DNA of 64,000 nucleotides from Sinorhizobium arboris LMG 14919 (GCF_000427465.1 NZ_ATYB01000014.1:3560558-3624557); one strand, 5' to 3'. Positions 10,915 to 22,144 are shown, counted from the stretch's first letter. Program-made: numbers and translations. Notes: generated from the sequence alone by a model not told the origin.

Positions 10915-11454
10915 CTACCGATAGGGCGAATAGCAGACCCGATAGACTCCGCCATAGGTCAGGTATCGGCTGGTCGCCGGGTTATAGGACCGATAGCGCG
11001 ACAGGCACCAGCTGACATGGGTATTGCCGCCGCTCCGGACGTAGCCGCCGCCATAGTAGCGCGGCCTGTAGGAGCGATAACCGTAATATCCGGGACTCGG
11101 ATAACGGTAGCTGTAATAGCCGGGGCCGTAATAGCGCGGTCCGTAATAATAGCGGTTCCCATAATACGGCCGGTAGCGGTAGCTGGGGCCGAAATAGAAG
11201 CTTATTCCGGACCGCCGGTAGTAGGGGCTCCATCCCGGATAGTAGCCGGGTCCCCAGCCGCCGTAGTAACCGCGGCGAAAATAGCCGCCGCGCCACCCGT
11301 AGGGCCCGCGATGCGTAGCATTTTCGACGTCGGCCGGCGCCTTGATCGCGATGTCGAGCGCCGGGCGCGGCATGGCCTGAACGGACGTTACAGGGGGAAC
11401 CGCGCAGGCGGCGGCGAGTGCGCAGCTCACAACGAAATTCCGAAATTTCGTCAT
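10915..11454 (-). CDS. BA14K family secreted Tyr/Gly-rich protein
   Basis: A 179-residue protein with a Sec signal peptide (about residues 1-27, ending SVQA). The middle is made of short Tyr-, Gly- and Arg-rich repeats such as GPGYYPGW, YYGPRYYGPGYY and PRYYGGGYV. The C-terminus is a BA14K domain with SWCLSRYRSYNPATSRYLT and two Cys residues. The family, first known as a Brucella immunoreactive antigen, is widespread in Rhizobiales and thought to act at the envelope. The binding function is not known here. Confidence 0.8.
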   Translation of the reverse strand: MTKFRNFVVSCALAAACAVPPVTSVQAMPRPALDIAIKAPADVENATHRGPYGWRGGYFRRGYYGGWGPGYYPGWSPYYRRSGISFYFGPSYRYRPYYGNRYYYGPRYYGPGYYSYRYPSPGYYGYRSYRPRYYGGGYVRSGGNTHVSWCLSRYRSYNPATSRYLTYGGVYRVCYSPYR

Positions 11455-11777
11455 TTTCTCCTCACTTTCCGAAAGCCATTGCTTCCGGTCTTCGTCCCTG
11501 CTCCTTATGAGTTCGATATCTTATAGCATTCGTGGCGGCGGGGCGCGCTTCGCGTCGGTCGGACGCGAGGCCGTCCGGACTTGCGCCCGATCCGCCATCC
11601 CTCAAGCATGCGCCTCTCCGACGTCCATGTCACTGAAATTCTTCTCCTATCACCCTGGAGGAAATGTCGGGCGGGGAGCGGCCTCCCACCCATCCGCGCG
11701 CTTTTTCACGATCGGACAGGAAAACTTCAAAATGCCTGTTGACACTTCGGTCAGGGCCTTTTACATGCCGGTCCGTC
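11455..11777. other. Intergenic region before tRNA-Leu
   Basis: Contains the tRNA-Leu promoter at its right end (TTGACA at 11739). The remainder shows no supported gene; open frames here lack ribosome binding sites and recognisable products. Confidence 0.4.
11739..11767 (+). promoter_or_regulatory. Predicted promoter of tRNA-Leu(CAG)
   Basis: A consensus -35 TTGACA at 11739-11744 is followed after 16-17 bases by a weak -10 (TTACAT at 11761). Transcription would start about five bases before the mature tRNA at 11778. Confidence 0.6.
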
Positions 11778-11864
11778 GCCCAGATGGCGGAATTGGTAGA
11801 CGCGCCAGCTTCAGGTGCTGGTACTCGCAAGGGTGTGGAGGTTCGAGTCCTCTTCTGGGCACCA
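11778..11864 (+). tRNA. tRNA-Leu(CAG)
   Basis: An 87-base class II tRNA with a long variable arm, starting GCCCAGATGGCGGAATTGG and ending TTCTGGGCACCA with encoded CCA. The anticodon stem CCAGC/GCTGG encloses TTCAGGT, anticodon CAG. The T-loop GTTCGAGTCC is standard. Confidence 0.97.
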
Positions 11865-11902
11865 AATTCCCTTATCCGTACCGCTTCGCGGTACCGGAGG
11901 TC

Positions 11903-11929
11903 AAAAAGCCCGGGTTCCCGGGCTTTTTT
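11903..11929 (+). terminator. Terminator after tRNA-Leu, likely bidirectional
   Basis: AAAAAGCCCGGG-TT-CCCGGGCTTTTTT forms a stem flanked by A and T runs, so it can act on both strands: for tRNA-Leu and for the convergent cyclase gene. A second small hairpin (GTACCGC-TTC-GCGGTAC, 11878-11894) sits just before it. Confidence 0.88.
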
Positions 11930-11991
11930 GCTTTTGAAGTCTCAGAACGACTTCAGCGCCGCCGCTGCAGCACCTTTTCTGAGATCGCCCC

Positions 11992-13947
11992 TCAGGCGGC
12001 CGTTCCGGTTTCGGCGGTATTCGCTGCGCGGGTGACGCCTACCACCTCGTAGATGTCGAGGGCAGTCGAGCGGCCTTTCGCCTTGGCGGTGCCGAGCGGG
12101 CGGAACTGGACCATGTCCTTGCATTGGGCCACCACAGCGCCGCTTGCAAGAATGCTCGTGCCGTAATCCTTGTTCATACCCTCGAGCCGCGAGGCGACGT
12201 TCACCGTGTCGCCCATGGCGGTATATTGGAGCCGTTCCTTGGCGCCGACACTGCCGACGACGGCCGTGCCGGTGTGGATGCCGAAGCGGGTGCGGAATTC
12301 CGGCAACCCCCTGGCGCGTTGCGCAGCATTGAAGGCCTCCAGCCTCTCCTCGACCGCGAGTGCGCAGCGACAGGCATGCTCGGCATGCCTGATGTCGGCG
12401 ACCGGCGCATTCCACATGGCGAAGACCGAGTCTCCATGGAACTGGATGATGGTACCGTCATGCGCGGCGACGACCTCGCTGAAGAGATCGAAATACCCCG
12501 AGAGCATCGCAACCACTTCTTCCGGCGAGCGCCCTTCGCTGATGGTGGTGAAGTCGTAGATGTCGGTGAACAGTGCCGTCACCTCCTGCCGCCACGCGGC
12601 ACGCCCGCCGAAATGCCCGGACTCGATGCCCTTGCGCACCAGTTCCTTGGGCACATAGAGCGCGAAGGTGAAGATCGCATCACGGGCCTTGTTCATTGCG
12701 CCGTTGAGCGTCGAGATTTCCGCTACATGCGAGGAAACCTCGATGGGCGTGGTGAAATCCAGGTCCTGCAGGCGGTTGGCGCTGTCGGTGAGTTGGTTGA
12801 GCGATTTCGTGATCAGATGCGCGAGCACGAGTGCCAGGAGAACGGCGGCCACCACCACCGCCCCGGAGACGGCAAGTCCCTGAACCAGGGTTTCGTTCGC
12901 CGCCTCCAGCAGTTCGTCGAGCGGTGCCGCGACGACCACCCGGTGTCCGGACAGGAGCAATGCCGATTCGAGCGGCGCCACCGTGACGAGATAGGTGCGG
13001 TCCCCGGTCTCGACGAGAGTTGCCTTTCCGGCCGGTGGCGGATTGCGCCGGATGCTCTCGATCAATCCATCCTCTTGCGGCGTCGCAACCGGTCGGTCCT
13101 TCCCTTTTGCTGCCATGATGCGCCGCATCATGGTGGAGTCGGAGTGGATGATCGGCCTTCCGACCGCATCGAGGACGAACGAAATCGAATCGTCGGTCAG
13201 CCGCTCGCGGGACAGAAAGTCCGTGATCGTATCGAGAACGACATCGGCGCCGATGACGATCTTCGGGTTGCCGCGGTGCGCTTGCGATATGGTCATCCCG
13301 AGATTGCCGGTCGTGGCCATCTCATAGGGGCCGATCGCCACCGGCGACTTGCCGTTGACGGCCGCGCGGTACCAGGGACGCGTCCGGGGGTCGAAGCCGT
13401 TGGGAGCAGCGCGGCGTTCGGCAAATTGCAGACCGCTCGCGTCGAGGAACAGGATACGGTCGAACGGCTTGCCCCGGTCGTCCCTCTCCATCGAGCGCAC
13501 GGCGATGGCCGCCCCCCGCGGTGCGTCCAGCGCCATGCGCCAGGCGGCCGAGTCGAGGTCGACCACATGAAAAAATGCGCCGCTCGGATAACCGACATAG
13601 ACGCCGTCGATGTGCGGTGAGCGGGCAATTCCCTCGCGCAGCACCGCCACTTTGTCGTTCATCCGCTCCGGCGGCGGCACGAGAAAGGAATTGGCCACGG
13701 ACGCGACGAGACTGACAAGCGCGGAGGTGTCCCCGGAAAGCACGCCGAGACGATCGACCAGGCGACCGACAAAGGCGCTCATATTGTCTTCGGCACCGGC
13801 GATCGCAGCGCTGCGTGCGCGGCGGTAATCCAGTCCCACCAGCGTCCCCGACACCACGATCAGCATCGCAACCATCACGAAACCGAGCAGCGACCGCAGT
13901 GAGCTGGTCCAGGTCCGAGAAGGCTTATCCGCGTTGGAACCTTGCAT
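11992..13947 (-). CDS. Membrane-bound class III adenylate/guanylate cyclase with extracytoplasmic Cache sensor
   Basis: Makes a cyclic nucleotide, probably cAMP, from a nucleoside triphosphate. From the start at 13947 (651 residues): TM1 at about 17-38; a periplasmic double-Cache-like region to about 350 with the typical DPRTRPWYRAAV phrase; TM2 at about 355-378; HAMP; and a cyclase domain at about 453-618. Metal residues Asp462 (FTDIYDF) and Asp506 (HGDSVFAMW) and the transition-state pair Asn583/Arg587 (NVASRLE) are all present. Rhizobia carry many such cyclases; the ligand is unknown. An upstream in-frame start at 14013 is possible. Confidence 0.85.
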   Translation of the reverse strand: MQGSNADKPSRTWTSSLRSLLGFVMVAMLIVVSGTLVGLDYRRARSAAIAGAEDNMSAFVGRLVDRLGVLSGDTSALVSLVASVANSFLVPPPERMNDKVAVLREGIARSPHIDGVYVGYPSGAFFHVVDLDSAAWRMALDAPRGAAIAVRSMERDDRGKPFDRILFLDASGLQFAERRAAPNGFDPRTRPWYRAAVNGKSPVAIGPYEMATTGNLGMTISQAHRGNPKIVIGADVVLDTITDFLSRERLTDDSISFVLDAVGRPIIHSDSTMMRRIMAAKGKDRPVATPQEDGLIESIRRNPPPAGKATLVETGDRTYLVTVAPLESALLLSGHRVVVAAPLDELLEAANETLVQGLAVSGAVVVAAVLLALVLAHLITKSLNQLTDSANRLQDLDFTTPIEVSSHVAEISTLNGAMNKARDAIFTFALYVPKELVRKGIESGHFGGRAAWRQEVTALFTDIYDFTTISEGRSPEEVVAMLSGYFDLFSEVVAAHDGTIIQFHGDSVFAMWNAPVADIRHAEHACRCALAVEERLEAFNAAQRARGLPEFRTRFGIHTGTAVVGSVGAKERLQYTAMGDTVNVASRLEGMNKDYGTSILASGAVVAQCKDMVQFRPLGTAKAKGRSTALDIYEVVGVTRAANTAETGTAA

Positions 13948-14053
13948 GCTATCGATGTCCTTGCATCCGGATTCCGAGTCTTGCAGCATTGCACCGGATT
14001 TGCATAGGGCCACCGGTCGGATGCGACCTGCGCTTGTGCCGCCGATGACGTCT

Positions 14054-15100
14054 TCAGTTGACGGTGACCGGCCTCGAACGCATGCGCGCCACCGTCTCCC
14101 GTTCCGCCCGCTTGCAGCGCATCGGCGGCAGGTCGCGGTCCATCAGCTCCATGTCCTCGAGCACCATCGCGCCCATCCTCTTGAAGGCCACGTCGAGCGC
14201 ACCCGCCCGGTGCGCCGAGCGCAGGAAGCCGGGAAGTTGGCGGACAGGGTGCCCAAGGGGCAGGGGCTCCTCCGGGAAGACGTCGCTTGCCGCGCGGATG
14301 TGGCCGCTCTCGACGGCTGCGATCAACGCATCGAAATCCACGACGCCGGCGCGGCTCAGGAGAATGAAGGCGGCGCCCGGGCGCATCGACGCAAAGGCCC
14401 TGGCGCCGAGGAAGCCCTCATTGTCGCTGGTTACCGCCGCGACCACAAACAGGAAGTCGCTCTCGGCAAGCACAGTCTCGAGCGACGCCGGTTCGACGCC
14501 GTTGTCGAGAAGAATGGAGGCGGGCAGCCAGGGATCGTAAACCCGGGTCTTCGCACGAAATCCCGAAAGGACGCGGTTGAGCGCCTTGCCGAGATCGCCG
14601 AAACCGATGATGCCGATCTCCGAGCCCGAGAGGAGGCGGGCGGCATGGTTGCCCTCTCCGCCCCAGCGCTCGCGCCCCTCGCGAAAATCGACATCCGCAT
14701 CGACGATGCCGCGAGCGAGGTTGAGCGCCATGGCGAGCCCCATCTCCGCCACCGGTTCGGCGAAGACCTGGCCGGTGGTGAGCACGTGGATGCCGCGCTG
14801 GAAGATAAGCTCATAAGGCATGTTGTCGATGAGGTTGCTTTCGACGTTGAGAACGGCCCGAAGCCGCGGCATGCGCCGGAGCGTGTCCGCGGAAAGCGGC
14901 GGCTGCCCGACGATGTAGCGGGCCTCGGAGAGGACGGCCGAGCCGAGCCCGGCGATGTTCTCCGGATCGGCTTCGACCACGCGGTAGCGCTCATGGAGCC
15001 GCGCAAGTGCGTCGGGCGTGAAGATCAGATCGAGGGTGCGTGGCGCGGGCGCGCTGATGACAAGGGGCCCTTCGCTTCGCGGCCTGTCGATTTCGGGCAT
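14054..15100 (-). CDS. D-isomer specific 2-hydroxyacid dehydrogenase
   Basis: A 348-residue NAD(P)-dependent oxidoreductase interconverting a 2-hydroxy acid and a 2-oxo acid; the substrate is not identified. The Rossmann motif is GIIGFGDLGKAL (about residues 163-174). The catalytic Arg250 (SRAGVVD), Glu278 (DVFPEEP) and His297 (SAHRAG) are in place. The C-terminal 30 residues are longer and more basic than in most members. It lies on the same strand just upstream of the cyclase, about 100 bases apart. Confidence 0.88.
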   Translation of the reverse strand: MPEIDRPRSEGPLVISAPAPRTLDLIFTPDALARLHERYRVVEADPENIAGLGSAVLSEARYIVGQPPLSADTLRRMPRLRAVLNVESNLIDNMPYELIFQRGIHVLTTGQVFAEPVAEMGLAMALNLARGIVDADVDFREGRERWGGEGNHAARLLSGSEIGIIGFGDLGKALNRVLSGFRAKTRVYDPWLPASILLDNGVEPASLETVLAESDFLFVVAAVTSDNEGFLGARAFASMRPGAAFILLSRAGVVDFDALIAAVESGHIRAASDVFPEEPLPLGHPVRQLPGFLRSAHRAGALDVAFKRMGAMVLEDMELMDRDLPPMRCKRAERETVARMRSRPVTVN

Positions 15101-15185
15101 GGTTTCCTCCGGTTAGTGACGTCCCGGGCACAGTTTCGCCTTTCCCGCGCGTGCAGTGCAAGCGTGCTTTCTGCTGGGGCCGAGC

Positions 15186-15515
15186 TCAATAGTTGAGGCC
15201 GCGCTTCTGCCGCTCGAGCGACGGCGGCAGCCCGCCGCTCTGAAAGATCGGGCCGTTGCTCTCGCGGCAGCGGTAGACCGTATCGTAACGGGGGCGGCCG
15301 TGAGTTGATTCGAAAGGGCCGTAGCGGTCGATGAAAACCTGCTGGCAAACGACGTTTTTGTCGTCGCCCAGCGGGTTCGCCGGACGCACGCCCGGCAGGT
15401 CATGGAAGGACTGCACCAGCTCGAAGCCGGCCCCGCCCGCGAGGCTCGAACCGGGCGGGAGGATCAACAACAGGGCGATGAGGGGAGGCGCCAGGGCGAA
15501 ACGGAACCAGGTCAT
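15186..15515 (-). CDS. Small secreted hypothetical protein
   Basis: A 109-residue protein with an N-terminal signal sequence (MTWFRFALAPPLIALLLILP) and two Cys residues in the mature part (NVVCQQVF and VYRCRES) that could form a disulfide. The ATG at 15515 is preferred over 15611 because GAGAAAG lies upstream and the hydrophobic segment then sits at the N-terminus. No family recognised. A periplasmic location is inferred. Confidence 0.55.
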   Translation of the reverse strand: MTWFRFALAPPLIALLLILPPGSSLAGGAGFELVQSFHDLPGVRPANPLGDDKNVVCQQVFIDRYGPFESTHGRPRYDTVYRCRESNGPIFQSGGLPPSLERQKRGLNY

Positions 15516-15723
15516 ATACGAACTTTCTCGGGGTACCGGCAAACGGAACATCCGCCGAAGGACAAGGTATCGCCGCGAGCCAACATGCGCTATAGGCCAG
15601 CTACGCTCCACAGCGCCCGCGCACCTGATCAGACAGGCCGGGATCGCTGCAGCACTTGAATCTCAGCAGGAATTCCTGAACCGTTCTCAGGGAAACATGC
15701 AAGTAACGATCTGGGGATTTTCG

Positions 15724-16350
15724 ATGGCGAATACAATAAGGTTCCACGAGGGCGATATTTCCGAGACCGACGCTGCCCGCTATTCGGACGCGATCGCGAT
15801 CGATACGGAAACGCTCGGTCTCGTCCCCCGCCGCGATCGCCTCTGTGTCGTGCAGCTTTCACCGGGTGACGGCACCGCCGACGTGGTCCGCATCGCCGCC
15901 GGCCAGAAGCAAGCGCCGAACCTCGTCGCTATGCTCGCCGATCCGGCGAGGCAGAAAATCTTTCATTTCGGCCGCTTCGACATCGCCGTGCTGTTTCATA
16001 CCTTCGGAGTGACTGCGTCGCCGGTCTTTTGTACCAAGATCGCCTCCCGTCTCGCCCGCACCTATACGGACCGGCACGGCCTCAAGGACAATCTCAAGGA
16101 ACTGCTCGATATCGACATTTCCAAGCAGCAGCAGTCTTCCGACTGGGCGGCCGATATCCTTTCGCCTGCACAGCTCGAATATGCCGCTTCCGACGTCCTT
16201 CACCTGCACGCCCTGCGCGACAAGCTGACCGCGCGCCTCCTGCGCGATGGCCGGATGGAACTCGCCGAAGACTGCTTCTCGTTTCTGCCGACCCGTGCCA
16301 AGCTCGATCTCCTCGGCTGGGAGGAAACGGATATTTTTGCGCATAGCTGA
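15724..16350 (+). CDS. Short RNase D-type 3'-5' exonuclease
   Basis: A 208-residue DEDDy exonuclease domain with Exo I AIDTETLGL, Exo II FHFGRFDIAVL and Exo III YAASDVLHL, so all four acidic ligands and the Tyr are visible. It lacks the C-terminal HRDC domains of E. coli RNase D, as in the short alphaproteobacterial paralogues. A role in RNA 3'-end trimming is likely. ATG 15724 follows GGGGA; an alternative ATG at 15697 follows AGGG and would add nine residues. Confidence 0.85.
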   Translation: MANTIRFHEGDISETDAARYSDAIAIDTETLGLVPRRDRLCVVQLSPGDGTADVVRIAAGQKQAPNLVAMLADPARQKIFHFGRFDIAVLFHTFGVTASPVFCTKIASRLARTYTDRHGLKDNLKELLDIDISKQQQSSDWAADILSPAQLEYAASDVLHLHALRDKLTARLLRDGRMELAEDCFSFLPTRAKLDLLGWEETDIFAHS

Positions 16351-16532
16351 CGCGTTTCGCCCTCTCCTCCCTCATCGCTTTGCTCGTAACAGGGTTCCGG
16401 CAGCGCCGCGTCCGCGGCGCGGAGGAGCCTTCCAGTCCAAGAACTTGGGCTGGCTGGATTCCTTTGACAGGCACAGGAACGAGATTGAAGGTGAGCCTTG
16501 CGCGCTGCACGTCAGCTGCGCCTGGGTGGCAC

Positions 16533-16814
16533 CTAGCCCCTGTCCGTGTGGCCGAGATCGCGTTCGGGTTCGATCACGTCGCGAATGCGCTGCTTCAGCT
16601 CCTTCGGCCCGGGAAAGCCGCCGTCGCGCTTGCGTTCCCAAATCAGCGCGCCGTCGACGCGAATCTCGAAATTGCCGCCGGTCCCGGGTATCAGCGCCAC
16701 CTCGGCAATCGTGTCGGCGAAGGTCGACAGGAGCTCCTGCGCCATCCATCCGGCGCGCAGCAGCCAGTTGCACTGGGTGCAGTAGAGGATGGTAATGCGT
16801 GGCTTCTCGCTCAT
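16533..16814 (-). CDS. SelT/SelW/SelH-family thioredoxin-like protein
   Basis: A 93-residue protein with the family motif CTQCNW near the N-terminus (Cys replacing selenocysteine) and GGNFEIRVDGALIWERK, GGFPGPKELKQRIRD typical of the Rdx domain. The fold is thioredoxin-like; a redox role with an unknown partner is inferred. It stands alone, 180 bases after the RNase D gene, and no supported gene lies in that gap. Confidence 0.85.
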   Translation of the reverse strand: MSEKPRITILYCTQCNWLLRAGWMAQELLSTFADTIAEVALIPGTGGNFEIRVDGALIWERKRDGGFPGPKELKQRIRDVIEPERDLGHTDRG

Positions 16815-17009
16815 CTTACATGTCCCGTTCGCTTGGCTTCCGCGTCACAGGAAATATGGAACAGCATCGTCGTGCAAGCGTCGCCTTCACGCATATCTCA
16901 CATAAATGTCACCTTCAGCCGTCATGTTTTTAGCGCTGAACCCCTTGTTTTCCAAGGGGGCTGAGGCAAGAGACATCCCTGATTTGCAACACACTGCGAA
17001 AGGGATTTC

Positions 17010-17462
17010 ATGACCGATACCGCTGCCAACGACCGACCGCGCGCGATCCTGCCGGCGCTCGAGAAGATTTATCTGCCGCTCGACACCTTCGCCGAGACGC
17101 TGTTGCGCGTCGTGGCAGGCGCACTGCTCGTCACCCACGGCTACGGCAAGATCCTCAACCCCTTCGGTGCGGCCGGCATGGTGGAAGGGCTCGGCTTCTA
17201 TCCAGGCGTCTTCTGGTCGCCCCTGCTTTCCGCAACCGAGTTCTTCGGCGGCATCTTCATTGCCATCGGCTTCCTGACGCGGCCGGCGGCGCTTGCCGCG
17301 ACCATCGTTCTGCTCGTTACCGTCTACTTCCACGGCATCGTCCAGGGTCAGGGTCTCGGCGGAGCGGAGAAATCCATTCTCTGGGCGGCGATGACCTTCT
17401 TCTTTGCCATCCGCGGTGCCAACAGCCAGTCTGTCGACGCCAAGCTCGGCCGGCAGTTCTGA
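17010..17462 (+). CDS. DoxX family membrane protein
   Basis: A 150-residue inner-membrane protein with four hydrophobic segments and the DoxX signatures LLRVVAGALLVTHGYGKIL and EFFGGIFIAIGFLTRP. Family members are linked to thiosulfate:quinone oxidoreduction or redox stress, but the function of stand-alone DoxX proteins is open. A perfect inverted repeat follows the stop at 17473. Confidence 0.85.
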   Translation: MTDTAANDRPRAILPALEKIYLPLDTFAETLLRVVAGALLVTHGYGKILNPFGAAGMVEGLGFYPGVFWSPLLSATEFFGGIFIAIGFLTRPAALAATIVLLVTVYFHGIVQGQGLGGAEKSILWAAMTFFFAIRGANSQSVDAKLGRQF

Positions 17463-17472
17463 GGCCGCCTCC

Positions 17473-17511
17473 GGATCGTTTCATCGCTGCAACGAAGCAA
17501 TGAAACGATCC
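17473..17511. terminator. Inverted repeat between convergent doxX-like and rnk genes
   Basis: GGATCGTTTCAT (17473-17484) and ATGAAACGATCC (17500-17511) are perfect 12-base arms around a 15-base loop. There is no T run, so it is either a weak terminator or an mRNA 3'-end stabiliser for both convergent transcripts. Confidence 0.55.
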
Positions 17512-17532
17512 AGGCCGTTGCGGCGGCACTTT

Positions 17533-17940
17533 TCAGCCAGGTGTCGACACCACGCTGCGGATCGTCATCCGGTGTACCTTGCCGGCCCTGTCGACCCAGT
17601 CGATCGACTGTCCGACGGAAAGGCCGATAAGCGCGGCCCCGATCGGCGTCAGCACGGAAACCTTGCCGGCCTCGATGTCGGCCTCCCCCGGATAGACGAG
17701 CCTTACTTCCTTCGCAAAGCCGTTGTCGGCATCGAAAGCGACCGTCGAGCCCATCTGCACGCTGTCCTTGGGCAGCTTGCCCGGCGCAGCGATGCGCGCA
17801 CGATCGAGTTCGGAAAGAAGCGCTTCCGCGACTTCAGGCACGCGGTCGAGCGCCGAAGAGGCGATCGCCGTCAGACGTGCATGGTCTTCGGCATTGATGA
17901 CGATCGAGGGAAGCTTGTTGCGGGTTGTCGTGTCCGCCAT
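17533..17940 (-). CDS. rnk: Rnk-like nucleoside diphosphate kinase regulator (GreA/GreB C-terminal fold)
   Basis: A 135-residue cytosolic protein of the Rnk group: an N-terminal helical hairpin (LTAIASSALDRVPEVAEALLSELDRA) followed by a GreA/B C-terminal FKBP-like domain (VQMGSTVAFDA, EVRLVYPGEAD, VSVLTPIGAALIGLSVGQSIDW). Rnk binds RNA polymerase in E. coli without the anti-backtracking activity. The short N-terminal coiled coil distinguishes it from full GreA. Confidence 0.85.
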   Translation of the reverse strand: MADTTTRNKLPSIVINAEDHARLTAIASSALDRVPEVAEALLSELDRARIAAPGKLPKDSVQMGSTVAFDADNGFAKEVRLVYPGEADIEAGKVSVLTPIGAALIGLSVGQSIDWVDRAGKVHRMTIRSVVSTPG

Positions 17941-18274
17941 GACTGATACCTGTGCATTGGCGCGCCGCTACGGTTGCGCCCTAAGTGAATGTTCATGATG
18001 ATTGCGCTCGCCGTTCGGAAGAAAAAGGCTTGGCCATCTGCCTGCCGATGCGTCGGTCCCCTTACCCGGAGAGCGCACGCATCCGGGCCGGGGTCAGGTT
18101 CCTGCGATAGGGCAGACCCGGAAGGAACAGCGGAAATGGATGGCGAGCACTGACATGGGCCTGAACGTCGGAAACTTCACCCACGAAGTCAAGTCCGCCG
18201 TTCCACTTGAAACGCCGCATCGCCCGTGATCAAAGTTTTGCCCGGAGGTCGACCCTGATGGAGGAGGTGGATCG
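17941..18274. other. Gene-free interval
   Basis: This 334-base stretch lies between two divergent genes and probably holds the rnk and GFA-gene promoters. A 75-codon frame at 18002-18229 has no ribosome binding site and no recognisable product. No clear repeats were seen. Confidence 0.35.
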
Positions 18275-18766
18275 ATGAGTGAAGCGATTGAGGGCGGCTG
18301 CTTCTGTGGCCGCATCCGTTACCGGCTGAAGGCGCGGCCGATGTTCGTGCACTGCTGCCACTGCAGGGATTGCCAGCGGCAGCTGGGCAGCGCCTTCGTG
18401 ATCAACGGCATTGTCGAGGCGGAAAATGTCGACATCCTCCAGGGAGCGCCCGTAATGCTATCGCTTTCGACGGACAGCGGCCGTCCGCACGACGTCTATC
18501 GCTGCGCCGATTGCCAGTCGGCGCTCTGGAGCGATTACGGCCGGCGCAAATGGCTCTCATTCGTCCGCCTCGCAACGCTCGACCGGCCGTCGACCTTTTC
18601 GCCGGATGTGCATATCTACGCCCGCTCGAAACTGGACTGGGTGCCGCTGCCGGCGGGCGCCCGGGTATTCCAAGAATATTACGACGTACAGGCGGAGTGG
18701 CCGAAGGAAAGCCTGGAGCGGCTCAACGAGGCGCGCGCCCGGGCGAAAGGATCGGAGCGGACGTGA
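18275..18766 (+). CDS. GFA-family (CENP-V/GFA) zinc protein
   Basis: A 163-residue protein with the zinc-binding pattern of the glutathione-dependent formaldehyde-activating family: GGCFCGRIRY, then CCHCRDCQRQLG, then CADCQSALW. The ATG at 18275 follows GGAGGTGG. Most members have no proven substrate; a link to formaldehyde or glutathione adducts is only suggested by the family name. Confidence 0.85.
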   Translation: MSEAIEGGCFCGRIRYRLKARPMFVHCCHCRDCQRQLGSAFVINGIVEAENVDILQGAPVMLSLSTDSGRPHDVYRCADCQSALWSDYGRRKWLSFVRLATLDRPSTFSPDVHIYARSKLDWVPLPAGARVFQEYYDVQAEWPKESLERLNEARARAKGSERT

Positions 18767-18841
18767 CGGTCTCGCCGCGCGGATGTCACGAGCCGGCGAC
18801 CAGATCGATGCGCATATTTATCGCACCGACCTGGTTTGACA

Positions 18842-20668
<1,827 letters not shown>

Positions 20669-20726
20669 GGGCCGCATATAGCAGCGCGTTCAGGCGCCGC
20701 AAAGCGGGAAATGAAGGCTTCGTTCA

Positions 20727-21992
20727 CTATAAATCCGGGCGTCGGGCCGGCCATTCCGCTCGCGCTTCGGTCTCGGCCAGCGCCGCGGCGTTCGGCAGCT
20801 GGGCGCTTCTGAATTCGAAGGTGTCGCAGAGCTCGGGCGGGACGCGTTCGCGAGAGAGGAGGCGAATGAGCACGAAGAGGGCATAGAGGAGCGCCACGGT
20901 CATCGTCGCGTAGATGAACGTTCGCTGACCGAAGGCCGGCGTGAACAGGGTTACCAGCATCGGAACCAGCGTTGCCGCCCCCGACCAGGCGACCAGCATG
21001 GTGCTGGCGAGCGGCACGAAATCCGCCGGATCGGTGCGGTCGTTGGCATGGGCATTGGCAATCGAATAGACGGTCTCGACCGCCCCGGCGAAGATCGCAA
21101 AAACCACAATGAGCAGGAGCAGGTTGTCGAAGGTGACGGTAAGCGCGGCAACTCCCGCCGCCATGACGAGCGTACAGGTGGCGATCAGGACGATCCGGCG
21201 GTCGGTGCGGTCGGAGAGGGCGCCCATCGGATATTGAATGAAGAGCAGGCCGAACTGCATGACGAACATCAATGTGGCCACGTCTTTCTGGCTGACCTCG
21301 TTGGCGGCGGCATAGATCGGCGTGAAGCCCTGTACCAGCATGGAGAGACCGCCGGACGCAAGCACGCCGACGAAGGCGACCGGGGAAATCCGCCAGACCA
21401 TAGGAATGTCGATGCTGACTCTTGCAGGGGCGGGCGGCGTCGGCAGCCGCGTGAGGCCGATCGGAAGGATAGCGATCGCCGTGAAGAAGACGGTGACGAT
21501 CGGGGCGAGATTACCCTCCGCCGGGATCTGTCCGAAGAGCCAGGCGCCGGCGCCGAGCCCGATGACATAGGCCATGTAGAAAAGCGCCATCGCCCGGCCG
21601 CGCCAGTGGTTCTCGCTGGCATGGTTCAGCCAGCTCTGCGTGATGATGAAATTCATGTTGGCGGCAATGCCGTAGAGACCGCGCGCGGCCACCCAAAGCA
21701 GCGGATGAACGCCGAGGCTGATTGTCAGCGCCGCGATGATCACGAGCGCCATAGAGCAGGAAAAGGCGCGGGCGTGTCCGACGCGGCGAATGAGCGAGCC
21801 GCCCAGGAGACAGCCGATGAGGCCGCCGAAAGCGATCGCCGTCACCGCAGCGCCCGGAACCCAGTCCGGCGCCGTCGAGCGCGTCAGCACGAAGGGGACA
21901 TAGGCGAGCATCATGCCGTTGCCGACCGCCACTGATGTCATCGAGGCGACAATGCTCGCGATCGACAGCAGCGACGAACGCGATCTATCCAC
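20727..21992 (-). CDS. MFS transporter
   Basis: A 421-residue inner-membrane carrier with about 12 transmembrane helices and the MFS loop motif GGSLIRRVGHARAF between TM2 and TM3 and GALSDRTDRRIVL between TM8 and TM9. It resembles the sugar/drug-type YcaD-like exporters, but the substrate is not assignable. Translation starts at GTG (21992), with AGGAGG eight bases upstream. It is divergent from the XRE/cupin regulator at 22163, which probably controls it. Confidence 0.85.
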   Translation of the reverse strand: MDRSRSSLLSIASIVASMTSVAVGNGMMLAYVPFVLTRSTAPDWVPGAAVTAIAFGGLIGCLLGGSLIRRVGHARAFSCSMALVIIAALTISLGVHPLLWVAARGLYGIAANMNFIITQSWLNHASENHWRGRAMALFYMAYVIGLGAGAWLFGQIPAEGNLAPIVTVFFTAIAILPIGLTRLPTPPAPARVSIDIPMVWRISPVAFVGVLASGGLSMLVQGFTPIYAAANEVSQKDVATLMFVMQFGLLFIQYPMGALSDRTDRRIVLIATCTLVMAAGVAALTVTFDNLLLLIVVFAIFAGAVETVYSIANAHANDRTDPADFVPLASTMLVAWSGAATLVPMLVTLFTPAFGQRTFIYATMTVALLYALFVLIRLLSRERVPPELCDTFEFRSAQLPNAAALAETEARAEWPARRPDL

Positions 21993-22144
21993 CTGCCTGT
22001 CCTCCTGCCGATCGTACGGGACTGATCTAAATTAGAGGTTGAATATTTTTTGGGAATCGATGCGGAAGCGGCACCCTAGATCAGGATGCGCCCCGACGCT
22101 GTCGTCAAAACGGCATGGGCGAAAATTTTTGTGTGCGCCGCGTT

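Noticed and set aside
12124..13620. 498-codon plus-strand frame
   Set aside because: Complement of the adenylate cyclase, whose catalytic motifs are clear.
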